Below, in pieces: positions 6,213-12,460 of a stretch of 12,460 nucleotides of DNA (position 1 is its first letter; the number at the start of each line of letters is the position of its first letter). The position numbers and the translations under genes are program-made. The stretch spans positions 1 to 12,460 of the forward strand of contig CAZMCA010000098.1 in assembly GCA_964564595.1 (NCBI GenBank). Reading direction: 5' to 3'. This DNA comes from JBEVOS01 sp964564595 (lineage in GTDB: Bacteria > Pseudomonadota > Alphaproteobacteria > Caulobacterales > Aquidulcibacteraceae). The notes under the pieces were generated by a model, which saw only the letters and a program-made list of their open reading frames with translations, ran no database searches and had not been told where the DNA came from.

Positions 6213-6806
6213 TCACTCCGGTTCGGCGGCGGGAACATCGCGGTCGAGCATCAACACCGCAGCGGCCACGCCGGGTTCATAATAGACGCAAGTTTCGTGA
6301 GCGACGCCGCTGAGGTGGCAGGCCATCGGCAGCACGCGGGCGCGCACGTCTTCGTAGATGGCGCGCTCAAGCGTGGTGGTCGCACCTTCTAGTGCGCCGC
6401 GTTGGGGCCAGGGCGGGGCCGCCTCTGTCGTCATCACGCGCGCGGTGGCCCAGCGGGCGAGAAACGCGTCGGCTTCCTGGTTGGTTGGCCCGTCCGCGCG
6501 GGCTTCGAAGGCGTTGCCGAACGTGGGCGAAAGCGGCGCCGTCCACGCCCAGAGCGGATGGCCTTCGGGCGAGGCGATGGCGATCACGCCGATCGCGCGG
6601 TCGCAACTCGGGCCGAACGTGCGCGCTGTGACGGTGTCGGGCGCATCAGTGCTGGAGAAATGGATCTCTGCGGTGGCGACGCGATCGCAGTGCGCGCTCT
6701 GGGGTTCGCCGCACGCCGCGAGCGCGAGCAGCGCCGCTATGGCGAAGGCCGCGCCCGGAAGAGAATGACGGTCAGCGCGTGCGATATGGGATCGACGATC
6801 AGGCAT
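6213..6806 (-). CDS. Four-cysteine family lipoprotein, copy 2 of a tandem set
   Basis: The 197-residue product has a basic n-region, a hydrophobic core (about 17-30) and lipobox LAAC (29-32). The four family cysteines follow at 40, 68, 163 and 173. Shared motifs with copy 1 are TART/SxGPSC (60-68), AI-V, G-PL and FLxxW (115-119), then PxWPQ (132-136), YExxRAR-LP (151-160) and CysX9Cys. The ATG at 6806 overlaps the end of copy 1 by 70 bases. No later ATG, GTG or TTG lies before the signal core, so this start is the only good one, which suggests translational coupling. The ribosome site is weak. It is probably an outer-membrane or periplasmic lipoprotein of unknown role. Confidence 0.75.
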   Translation of the reverse strand: MPDRRSHIARADRHSLPGAAFAIAALLALAACGEPQSAHCDRVATAEIHFSSTDAPDTVTARTFGPSCDRAIGVIAIASPEGHPLWAWTAPLSPTFGNAFEARADGPTNQEADAFLARWATARVMTTEAAPPWPQRGALEGATTTLERAIYEDVRARVLPMACHLSGVAHETCVYYEPGVAAAVLMLDRDVPAAEPE

Positions 6807-7291
6807 TGCTCGCTTTCGGCGGAGTTAAGAACACACAGCAGCGGTAGATTGCGCGCGCGCAGCGCAAGGTACGTCTCGCGCTCATAGGGCGTATCGTAGC
6901 TCGCGCCCGCGGGCGCGGATGCGCCGAGGTTTTCAGCGCCTTGCGGCCAATCGGGCAAAGATGGCTCGCTGCTTTGGATCGGCGCTCTGATCCAGGCGCG
7001 CAGGAAGTTATCCATCGTGTCGGTCGTCACCGGATGATCGACGGGATTGTTCGCCATATCGGCAAACGTCGACGCGAACACGAAGAGCGGATCGCCGTGC
7101 GCATCGCGCAAAGTCCAGACCACGATCGCCTGCGCGCAGCTTGGGCCGATGGAACGCGCCGTGATGCGTTCGGACGCGCCGGCGCCCGTGAGGCGCAATT
7201 CACGCGTCGCGGCCCGGGCGCAGCCATCCTGGGCGAAGGCGGGCGCGAGCGGCAGCGTGAGAAGGAAAAGCGCGGCGAGGAAAAAGCGCAT
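6737..7291 (-). CDS. Four-cysteine family secreted protein, copy 1 of a tandem set
   Basis: From the ATG at 7291 the product is 184 residues. It has a classic Sec signal peptide (1-20) ending in AFA before QDGC, so it would be a soluble periplasmic or secreted protein, unlike its two lipoprotein neighbours. The family cysteines are at 24, 52, 153 and 163, so the first pair has the same spacing as in copy 2 and the second pair the same spacing as in both. The middle carries SIGPSC, FLRAW, PDWPQ and YExxxYLALRAR-LPL. A GTG at 7312 would add seven residues, but the ATG places the signal peptide better; neither has a strong ribosome site. It starts 42 bases after the patatin gene stop, so it probably belongs to the same operon. 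Confidence 0.75.
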   Translation of the reverse strand: MRFFLAALFLLTLPLAPAFAQDGCARAATRELRLTGAGASERITARSIGPSCAQAIVVWTLRDAHGDPLFVFASTFADMANNPVDHPVTTDTMDNFLRAWIRAPIQSSEPSLPDWPQGAENLGASAPAGASYDTPYERETYLALRARNLPLLCVLNSAESEQCLIVDPISHALTVILFRARPSP

Positions 7292-7333
7292 GATGTGGGC
7301 GGCTCTTAGCACGCCCGTTATCGGTGCGCGCGC

Positions 7334-9100
7334 CTATTCAGCCGCTTCGAGAAACCCGTGCGGCTCGGTCTCTTCCAGGGGCGCGTTGAAGAGGCCGTGC
7401 TGGCGCTGCAGCGCAGAGACGGTCGCCTCGTAGCCGGCGGCCACGCAGCTATCGAACTTCTTCCAGTCCCGCAGATCGACGTCTGGCATGTCCGGCGTGA
7501 TCAGCAGATCGGCGCCGGTGCGGCCCTGCCATAGATCGATGCCGAGCGTCGCGGTGCGCATTAGGAGCGAGGCGATCGGCGGAGGCGCCTTGAGGCCGTG
7601 CTGTGCAACCCACTGCGCGAATGTCGGGGGATTGCGGAACTCTTCGGGATCGATCGTCGATTGGCGCGCGACATCGACGCCGATGATCGGGCCGCGATGA
7701 ATGTCCTTCAGCACATCGACCGGGAAGTTCTTCAATATCGCGCCGTCGACCAGGAGGCCGTGCGCACCATCCACCACTGGCGGGAGAATGCCTGGCAGCG
7801 AAATCGAAGCGCGCAGCGCCTGGCGCAAAAGGCCCGAACGGTGGATGCGGCTTTCGCCGGCGGCGAGGTTGGTGGAGACGCAGAAGAACGGGATCTTCAG
7901 GTCCTCGATCAGCACTTCGCCGAAATGCTCTTGCAGCCGGTTCTCGACGCGATGGCCGCGCGAGAGCGCGACGACCGGGAGGATGTAGTCTCCCAGCGGG
8001 TTGCTTTCGACGAACGCTTTGCGGATGCGCAGCTCGATTTCTTCGTCATTCCAGCCCATCGCGACGCACGCCGCGACGATCCCGCCCATCGAGGTGCCGC
8101 ACACGACATCAAATGGCAGGCCTGCCTCACGCAACGCGCGCACGACGCCGATATGCGCGTATGCGCGTGCACCGCCGCCTGAAAGCACAAGACCAATCGA
8201 GCGTTGCGCGATCACGCGCGCTAAGCGCGCAGCGTCCTCGTCTTCGAGACCGTGCCAGTGGAAGAGACGCTGCGCATCGCATGCTTCGCGCCACTCTTCG
8301 GTCGTGGCGGCCTGACGGCTTGAGCCGTGGTGCAACAGGATGACGTCGACGAACTTGAATTGCCGCGCGGGCGAGGGATCGTCCTGCGGCAACAGCGGCG
8401 CGGACGGGCGCGCGTCGGCGCGGCCGACAACCCAGATGCGGTCGGCTTGCCGCAGGCACGTGCGAAACCAGTTCGTGTCGCCGATCGCGGAGACGAGAAA
8501 CACCGCGTCGTGGTCATGCTCGAGCGCATCGAACCACACGCTGTCCATGCCGGCGGCTTCATCGCCGATTACGCATGCCGATTTGCCGAGTCGCTTCAGC
8601 GCCGCTTGCAGCGTGCGCGCGCGCAGCTTCAGATCGATCGTCGGCGAGGTGGAGAGGAGCGCGTAGACCTTCGGTTCGGCGCGCGCGCTTTTGCGACCGG
8701 ACTGACGCGCACGCGCAAGCATCAGGCGCGCGATCTGCTCCATCAATGTCGGGTGCGAGCGCACAAGGCGATCGAATGCCTCGGGTGAGAGCTTCAGCAT
8801 CTCGCTGTCGCGGATTGCGAACACGGAGGCCGAGTGCGGCTCGCGTGCGATCAGCGCCATTTCACCGACGGGTTCGCCGGGACGGATGTAGCCAACGAGT
8901 GCGTGCTGGCCGCGCTCCGCAGGGCGGAAGGCGGCGAGCGAGCCGGAGAGCAGAAACGAAATCCCGTCCGCCGCTTCGCCAGCGCCAAAGAGCTGCCAGC
9001 CGGCGGGGAGCGAGTACCAGACGGCTTCATCCTCCAGCGCCGCCAGCGCATCGGGCGCGGCGTTCCGCAGGAACGGAATCTCACTGAGGCTCGGTTTCAT
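7334..9100 (-). CDS. Patatin-like phospholipase with N-terminal cyclic-nucleotide-type domain (NTE family)
   Basis: The 588-residue protein has an N-terminal cNMP-binding-type beta-barrel (about 8-125). A middle region (about 143-290) follows, of the kind found between these domains in NTE-like bacterial proteins. The patatin domain runs from about 302 to 460. Patatin motifs are complete: oxyanion loop GGGARA (308-313), nucleophile elbow GTSMG with Ser337, and catalytic Asp452 in DGA. The family hydrolyses acyl esters of phospholipids or lysophospholipids with a Ser-Asp dyad. In the phosphate-binding cassette (75-93, GEMAL...EPHSASV) the Arg that binds cyclic phosphate in CRP is His89, so ligand binding is uncertain. 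There are no membrane segments. It heads a probable minus-strand operon with the three four-cysteine genes. A weak -35/-10 pair (TTAACC/TATCTT, 9164-9135) could drive it. Confidence 0.9.
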   Translation of the reverse strand: MKPSLSEIPFLRNAAPDALAALEDEAVWYSLPAGWQLFGAGEAADGISFLLSGSLAAFRPAERGQHALVGYIRPGEPVGEMALIAREPHSASVFAIRDSEMLKLSPEAFDRLVRSHPTLMEQIARLMLARARQSGRKSARAEPKVYALLSTSPTIDLKLRARTLQAALKRLGKSACVIGDEAAGMDSVWFDALEHDHDAVFLVSAIGDTNWFRTCLRQADRIWVVGRADARPSAPLLPQDDPSPARQFKFVDVILLHHGSSRQAATTEEWREACDAQRLFHWHGLEDEDAARLARVIAQRSIGLVLSGGGARAYAHIGVVRALREAGLPFDVVCGTSMGGIVAACVAMGWNDEEIELRIRKAFVESNPLGDYILPVVALSRGHRVENRLQEHFGEVLIEDLKIPFFCVSTNLAAGESRIHRSGLLRQALRASISLPGILPPVVDGAHGLLVDGAILKNFPVDVLKDIHRGPIIGVDVARQSTIDPEEFRNPPTFAQWVAQHGLKAPPPIASLLMRTATLGIDLWQGRTGADLLITPDMPDVDLRDWKKFDSCVAAGYEATVSALQRQHGLFNAPLEETEPHGFLEAAE

Positions 9101-9240
9101 GACCCGGGGCGTCCCGCGCGTTCTGCTGGCGCTTAAGATAGGGACGATAGGCTGGGTTGGTTAAGGCGCGATGATGGCTGCAGCGCGCATCTCAGCGCGA
9201 CGAATGAACAAATACTTTCGGCTCTCGTCTTGAGGCGCGG

Positions 9241-9375
9241 CTATTGGGGCAGGAGCACCGAAGCCATCGCGGCCTGCTCGAACACCATCGACATGGCGCC
9301 GTAGCCGATCGCGAACGTCACACCGACGAGGAGGAGCCCGAACAGGCAATCGCCTGCGTCGCGCAGCTTATTCAT
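9241..9375 (-). CDS. 44-residue single-helix membrane protein, unknown function
   Basis: The ATG at 9375 follows GGGAGG (9386-9381) by 5 bases, an excellent ribosome site, so it is preferred to a longer in-frame start at 9456. The product has a short charged N-terminus (MNKLRDAGD), one hydrophobic helix (about 10-32) and a short C-terminus (to VLLPQ). A clear general-stress promoter lies upstream at 9463-9488, and the longer start would sit about at its transcription start. It is probably a stress-induced inner-membrane small protein. I know no family match. Confidence 0.68.
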   Translation of the reverse strand: MNKLRDAGDCLFGLLLVGVTFAIGYGAMSMVFEQAAMASVLLPQ

Positions 9376-9462
9376 CTCAACCTCCCATCCGCCTCCACTG
9401 ACGGGAGGTCTGGACTTTGTAACGTTGACTGTGCGCCGGAATGACGCAGCTGACAAGCCCTT

Positions 9463-9488
9463 AACGGACGAAGGGTGATTGCCGTTCC
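9463..9488 (-). promoter_or_regulatory. General-stress (EcfG/sigma-T type) promoter for the 44-residue protein
   Basis: On the minus strand GGAAC (9488-9484), 17 bases, then CGTT (9466-9463) matches the alphaproteobacterial EcfG consensus GGAAC-N16/17-CGTT exactly. Transcription would begin around 9455, giving a leader of about 80 bases to the ATG at 9375. Confidence 0.72.
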
Positions 9489-9498
9489 AGTCCCTCGC

Positions 9499-9523
9499 AA
9501 AGCCCGCGCCTTTTCAGGGCTTT
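9499..9523 (-). terminator. Weak hairpin after the TPR-like gene, possible terminator
   Basis: AAAGCCC (9499-9505) pairs with GGGCTTT (9517-9523) around an 11-base loop, 16 bases past the stop of the gene at 9539. No T-run follows on the minus strand, so termination here is uncertain. It lies just upstream of the stress promoter at 9463-9488. Confidence 0.3.
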
Positions 9524-9538
9524 ACGGGCTTGGCCGGC

Positions 9539-11302
9539 TTAGAGGTCGGCGGCTGTGACCCTGCCATCGTCCCCCAGATACGCAGCGCTGAAGAGCGAGC
9601 GGGCGGCGGAGCGGCCGCGGCTGTCGCCCCGGGCGCGGCGGGCTTCGGAGAGGCCCCAATACGCATAGGCGTCGCTCGGGCTCTCGGTCAGCGTCTGGAG
9701 GAACTGGACCTCGGCGCGGGCCGGCTGGCCGGCGAGGAGGTACGCGGCCCCAAGCGTGCGGCGGACGGGGTAGTAGATGTAGGGCGGCTCCATGTAGGGG
9801 ATCGCCGCCTGCATCGTGACGGCGGCTTCGAGCTCGGCGATGGCGGCGGGGTAGTTGCGCTCGAGGAGCGCCGCCTTGCCCATCAGCACCCGGCGGTAGA
9901 CCTCCAGCACGTCCTGCGCGGGCACGCCGCCGGCGTTGAGTTGCGCGAAGTCGCCTGTCTGCCGGAGGCGCCCGATCAGGTCGGCCTCTTCACGCGCATC
10001 TGCGGCGCGGCCCTGGCGGATGTGCGCCATCCCGCGCGCATAGCGCCAGGCGCCGACGACGAGATCTACGCCCGCTTGCGGCGCGGGCGCTGAGAGGATC
10101 GCGCCCGGCTGATCGAACTGCGCGCGCGCGTACCAGACGGCGGCTTTCACCGGCTGCGCGAGCACGACTTGCGCGGCCATCTCCATCGGCAGCGCGCGAT
10201 CGAGACGCGCGGCGTAATCGAGCGCGCGGCGGCTGTCGCCGGCCATCTGCGCGGACGCCATCACGAAGTGCACGTTGTGTGTGTAATAGCCGTATTGATA
10301 GATCGGGCTTGCATTCTGCGCGCGCAGATATTGCTCATCGACGCGCACCGCTTCGATGTTGGCGTCGATCGAGTCACGGAAACGGCCGACGCGGTAGTAG
10401 ATGTGCGCCGGCATGTGCACGAGGTGCCCCGCGTTCGGCGTGAGGCGCCCGAGACGCTCGGCCGCGCGCTCGGCGCGCCACGGATCGGTCGAGGCTTCGA
10501 CGACGTGGATGTAGAGGTGGATCGCGCCGGTATCGTTAGGGCTGCGCGCGAGCACGGTCTCTAAACGCTGCACCATGTCGGCGGTGCGGCCCTTCGGCGT
10601 TGCGCCGCCATTGGCCCAATAATCCCACGGTTGCGTGTCCATCGCGGCTTCGACGGCGATGGTCTGCACCACGTCATCGTCCGGGAATTGGTTGGCGACG
10701 GCGACCATTGCGTCGGCGTACGCGGCGTCGAGGCCCGCGCGTGAGGGCGGGGCGTTGCGCACGTAGCGGACTTGGATCGCTTCGATCAGCGCCTTTTCTT
10801 TGTCGCTCGCGCCTTCCATGCGCGCGAGCGCGTTGCGTGCGGCGGCGAAGGCGGCCGGGTTATCGGCGTTGTCCATCGGCGCGTTGATGTTGGGGCCGAG
10901 CGCGAAGGCCTCGCCCCAATAACACATCGCGCAATTTGCATCGGCCGCTTGCGCGGCGCGGAAGGCGCGCGCGGCCTCGAGGTGATTGAAGCCGTGCAGC
11001 AGGCGAAGGCCCTGGTTGAAGTACGCCTGCGCTTGCGGGTTCGCTGTGGTGACATCGAGATGCGCATCGCCAAGGCCGCGCATCAGCGGCGGCGGGGCGC
11101 CTTCGCGCGCGGGCATCGTTTGCGCGTAGGCGTCGGCGATGGAGAGGAAGTAGCCGAGGCGCGAGGTGCGCGCGGGCGTCACGCAAAAGCCGGACTCGGC
11201 GAAGAGCGAAGCGGCCGCATCGCGCGGCGACATCGGCGCCGACGTCGTGAGCGTGAAGGCGAGCGCGGCGGCGCTGGCGAGCAGCAGCGAACGGATGGCC
11301 AT
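9539..11302 (-). CDS. Exported TPR-like protein with conserved histidine motifs
   Basis: From the ATG at 11302 the product is 587 residues. GGAGGGG directly upstream supports this start over the in-frame starts at 11314 and 11350. A signal peptide (about 1-22) leads to a helical-repeat protein. TPR-like units are clearest near 87-135 (QAYFNQGLRLLHGFNHLEAA), 277-315 and in the last 150 residues. Two cysteines, CAMC (124-127), precede YWGEAFALGPNIN. The centre carries HLYIHVVE (His262, His266, Glu269), GHLVHMPAHIYYR (His293, His296, His300) and YTHNVH (His342, His345). This pattern recurs in a broad group of bacterial TPR proteins annotated only as repeat proteins. The clustered His/Glu would suit metal binding, but that is my inference. 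It is probably periplasmic. Confidence 0.82.
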   Translation of the reverse strand: MAIRSLLLASAAALAFTLTTSAPMSPRDAAASLFAESGFCVTPARTSRLGYFLSIADAYAQTMPAREGAPPPLMRGLGDAHLDVTTANPQAQAYFNQGLRLLHGFNHLEAARAFRAAQAADANCAMCYWGEAFALGPNINAPMDNADNPAAFAAARNALARMEGASDKEKALIEAIQVRYVRNAPPSRAGLDAAYADAMVAVANQFPDDDVVQTIAVEAAMDTQPWDYWANGGATPKGRTADMVQRLETVLARSPNDTGAIHLYIHVVEASTDPWRAERAAERLGRLTPNAGHLVHMPAHIYYRVGRFRDSIDANIEAVRVDEQYLRAQNASPIYQYGYYTHNVHFVMASAQMAGDSRRALDYAARLDRALPMEMAAQVVLAQPVKAAVWYARAQFDQPGAILSAPAPQAGVDLVVGAWRYARGMAHIRQGRAADAREEADLIGRLRQTGDFAQLNAGGVPAQDVLEVYRRVLMGKAALLERNYPAAIAELEAAVTMQAAIPYMEPPYIYYPVRRTLGAAYLLAGQPARAEVQFLQTLTESPSDAYAYWGLSEARRARGDSRGRSAARSLFSAAYLGDDGRVTAADL

Positions 11303-11400
11303 AATCCCCTCCATGAGCGGGACGGCGCATCGCATCGGCGCTTCTCTCAACCCGCGCTGCGAGCTTAGCAGGTCAGCGCGGTGGCGGCAGAAAAATCGCC

Positions 11401-11433
11401 AAAAAAGAGCCCCGTCCGGAGGGGGACGGGGCT
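11401..11433 (-). terminator. Intrinsic terminator after the DUF1328 gene
   Basis: A perfect 10-base-pair stem (AGCCCCGTCC 11408-11417 with GGACGGGGCT 11424-11433) has a 6-base loop. On the minus strand it runs into CTCTTTTTT (A-run at 11401-11406). It ends the 11470-11934 gene 36 bases after its stop and separates it from the TPR-like gene. Confidence 0.88.
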
Positions 11434-11469
11434 TTGTGAGGGGCGGGGGGAACTTGAGGGGAAGCGGGC

Positions 11470-11934
11470 TTACTCGCCGGTGTTGCGAACGTTATCTGAC
11501 GCGCTTTCGAAGAAATTGGCGGTGTCGTTCCGCACGGCGTCGCCGGTTTCTTCGGTGACTTCTTCGACGCGGCCGCCGGCTTCCTCGATGGCTTCGCCAG
11601 CATCCGCGGTGATCGCGACGGCGCTGCGATCGATTGCGCGGCCGACGCGCTCGGCGCTCATGTCGTTGTCGACCCAGGCGTAAATGCCGATCGCCGCGAT
11701 CGCGACCAGCGCGATGAAACCGAACGCGCCCGTGCCGCCGTGGCCGTGGACGACGCCGTCACCCGCATGCGCGCCGCGGAAGAAGAGGCCCGCGACGAGC
11801 GAGATCACGAACAGCACGAGGAACAGATAGAACAGGATCTGCGCGATCCCGACGAAGGCCGAAGCGATGCCGCCGAAACCGAACACGGCCGCAACCACGG
11901 CGCCGAGGAAAAATCCAATCGCCCAACCGAGCAT
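11470..11934 (-). CDS. DUF1328-type membrane protein with extra helix and acidic tail
   Basis: From the ATG at 11934 the product is 154 residues. Residues 1-52 match the DUF1328 (YtjA/UPF0391) pattern: MLGWAI, FGFGGIAS, GIAQILF and LVLFVISLV in order, forming two helices. Usual members stop near 55-60 residues. Here a His/Gly linker (53-68), a third helix (about 69-88) and a charged, Ala/Glu-rich, probably amphipathic tail (90-154) follow. GGAG at 11946-11943, 8 bases before the ATG, supports the start. In-frame ATGs at 11955 and 11997 are further upstream, and the latter lies before the predicted transcription start. The function of DUF1328 is unknown. The stress promoter at 11987-12011 suggests induction by the general stress response. 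An intrinsic terminator follows. Confidence 0.83.
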   Translation of the reverse strand: MLGWAIGFFLGAVVAAVFGFGGIASAFVGIAQILFYLFLVLFVISLVAGLFFRGAHAGDGVVHGHGGTGAFGFIALVAIAAIGIYAWVDNDMSAERVGRAIDRSAVAITADAGEAIEEAGGRVEEVTEETGDAVRNDTANFFESASDNVRNTGE

Positions 11935-11986
11935 GTCGAACACTCCACTGATCATGCGCGCCGCGACATGCGGCTGTTGGTTCGAA

Positions 11987-12011
11987 AACGGGAACACACG
12001 CGCGAGGTTCC
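11987..12011 (-). promoter_or_regulatory. General-stress (EcfG/sigma-T type) promoter for the DUF1328 gene
   Basis: On the minus strand GGAAC (12011-12007), 16 bases, then CGTT (11990-11987) is an exact match to GGAAC-N16/17-CGTT. The expected start near 11980 leaves a leader of about 45 bases to the ATG at 11934. Confidence 0.75.
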
Positions 12012-12077
12012 GTGCCCTGGGTCACAGGGAGCGCGAAGCAGTGCGCGGTGTTTGCAAACGCAGCGCCCCTGTCCCTT

Positions 12078-12210
12078 GCGGGGAGGGGTAGGGGTGGGGG
12101 GCGTCAAGCTGCTGCTACGGCGCAGGACGTGCGCATGCGTTCGCGCTGCGGCGCGTTTTGGTGGTGGTGCGAGCGGCCATTGACGGCCCCCCACCCCTTC
12201 CCGTCCCCGC
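12078..12210. repeat. Palindromic intergenic repeat element (MITE- or REP-like), about 133 bp
   Basis: The ends are inverted copies: 12078-12102 and 12186-12210 match at 23 of 25 positions (core AGGGGTGGGGGGC / GCCCCCCACCCCT). The match extends inward through GTCAA/TTGAC with one bulged base. Between the arms lie about 75 bases with no credible gene. The G-run arms resemble dispersed intergenic repeats common in alphaproteobacteria. It is too short to code for a transposase. Copy number in the genome cannot be seen here. Confidence 0.55.
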
Positions 12211-12263
12211 TGGGATCGCTTGCGATCCCAGCAACTCAAAATGCCCGGTCGCAAGCGACCGGG
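12210..12263. repeat. Pair of mirror-image hairpins (BIME/REP-like)
   Basis: The first hairpin (12210-12231) has a 10-base-pair stem around TT, and the second (12244-12263) has a 9-base-pair stem around AA. Their cores TCGCTTGCGA and TCGCAAGCGA are reverse complements, so the two units stand in opposite orientation as in bipartite REP elements. They lie just past the stop of the gene at 12276 and could also protect or end its message, though no T-run follows. Confidence 0.55.
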
Positions 12264-12275
12264 TGGGGGCAGAGG

Positions 12276-12460
12276 TTAGGAACTGTCCAGCACCATCTGC
12301 ATCGCGACACGATGCGCGGGCTTCAGCAGATAAGCGTGATCGCCGAGGCGGCGCGGCTTGATCTCTTCGAGCAGCCAGAGCGGCGGGCGTTTTAGGCGCA
12401 TGCGTGCGACGCGCCGCGCGTAGCGCGCTGGATTGTTGGCGATGCGGCGGAGCGCTTCGA
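12276..12460 (-). CDS. C-terminal end of an unidentified protein (5' part outside window)
   Basis: A minus-strand frame is open from the window edge to TAA at 12278-12276, giving 61 visible codons. The piece is strongly basic and hydrophilic (RRIANNPARYARRVARM, then RLKRPPLWLLEE), with helix-forming Arg/Ala runs and no membrane segment. It ends MQMVLDSS. Composition and codon use look coding, and the paired hairpins begin just after the stop. I do not recognise the family. Confidence 0.6.
   Translation of the reverse strand, partial: EALRRIANNPARYARRVARMRLKRPPLWLLEEIKPRRLGDHAYLLKPAHRVAMQMVLDSS

Noticed and set aside
5577..6392. 271-codon plus-strand frame antisense to the lipoprotein genes
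   Set aside because: Gly/Arg-rich shadow; the minus strand has signal peptides and shared family motifs.
9135..9164. Sigma-70-like TTAACC/TATCTT pair upstream of the patatin gene
   Set aside because: Only four of six matches in each box, with 18-base spacing; noted in the gene entry but too weak to list as a promoter.
9376..9456. 71-residue version of the small membrane protein
   Set aside because: It starts about at the predicted transcription start; the internal ATG at 9375 has a far better ribosome site.
10772..11368. 198-codon plus-strand frame inside the TPR-like gene
   Set aside because: Arg/Gly/Ala-rich shadow of the well-supported minus-strand gene.
12012..12395. 127-codon plus-strand frame across the repeats
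   Set aside because: It crosses the palindromic element and both hairpins and the antisense end of the 12276 gene, has no ribosome site and no coding character.

Overview
This window is high-GC alphaproteobacterial DNA, most likely from a Caulobacterales or Hyphomonadaceae relative. That placement is an inference. It rests on a probable SpmX polar scaffold (GH24 muramidase domain plus two C-terminal membrane helices), a matching sigma-54 promoter, general-stress (EcfG/sigma-T type) promoters of the GGAAC-N16/17-CGTT form, and a DUF1328 membrane protein. I see no rRNA, tRNA, CRISPR, insertion sequence or phage module.

Left part (1-5355, plus strand). The 3' part of an mgtE magnesium transporter gene is followed by a closely spaced pair: a microsomal-type epoxide hydrolase and a membrane-anchored beta-lactamase-fold serine hydrolase. 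Next is spmX, which has its own near-consensus -24/-12 promoter and a strong intrinsic terminator. After it comes a small multi-pass membrane protein of unknown function, also ending in a terminator.

Middle part (5378-9100, minus strand). A compact transcription unit at 5378-5530 has an unusually long Shine-Dalgarno match, two overlapping mini-ORFs and an intrinsic terminator. Upstream of it (to the right) lies a probable operon, read right to left: a cyclic-nucleotide-domain/patatin phospholipase, then three tandem exported proteins (one Sec-secreted, two lipoproteins). The three look like diverged copies of one four-cysteine family that I do not recognise.

Right part (9241-12460, minus strand). 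A 44-residue single-helix membrane protein and a DUF1328 protein with an unusual acidic tail each sit behind a clear general-stress promoter. Between them is a large exported TPR-like protein with striking histidine motifs. The end holds a palindromic intergenic repeat, a pair of mirror-image hairpins, and the 3' end of an unidentified gene that runs out of the window.

The main threads are: (1) spmX apparently under sigma-54 control, as known in Caulobacter; (2) small membrane proteins apparently tied to the general stress response; (3) an undescribed tandem four-cysteine envelope protein family next to a patatin; and (4) the small minus-strand transcript at 5378-5530.
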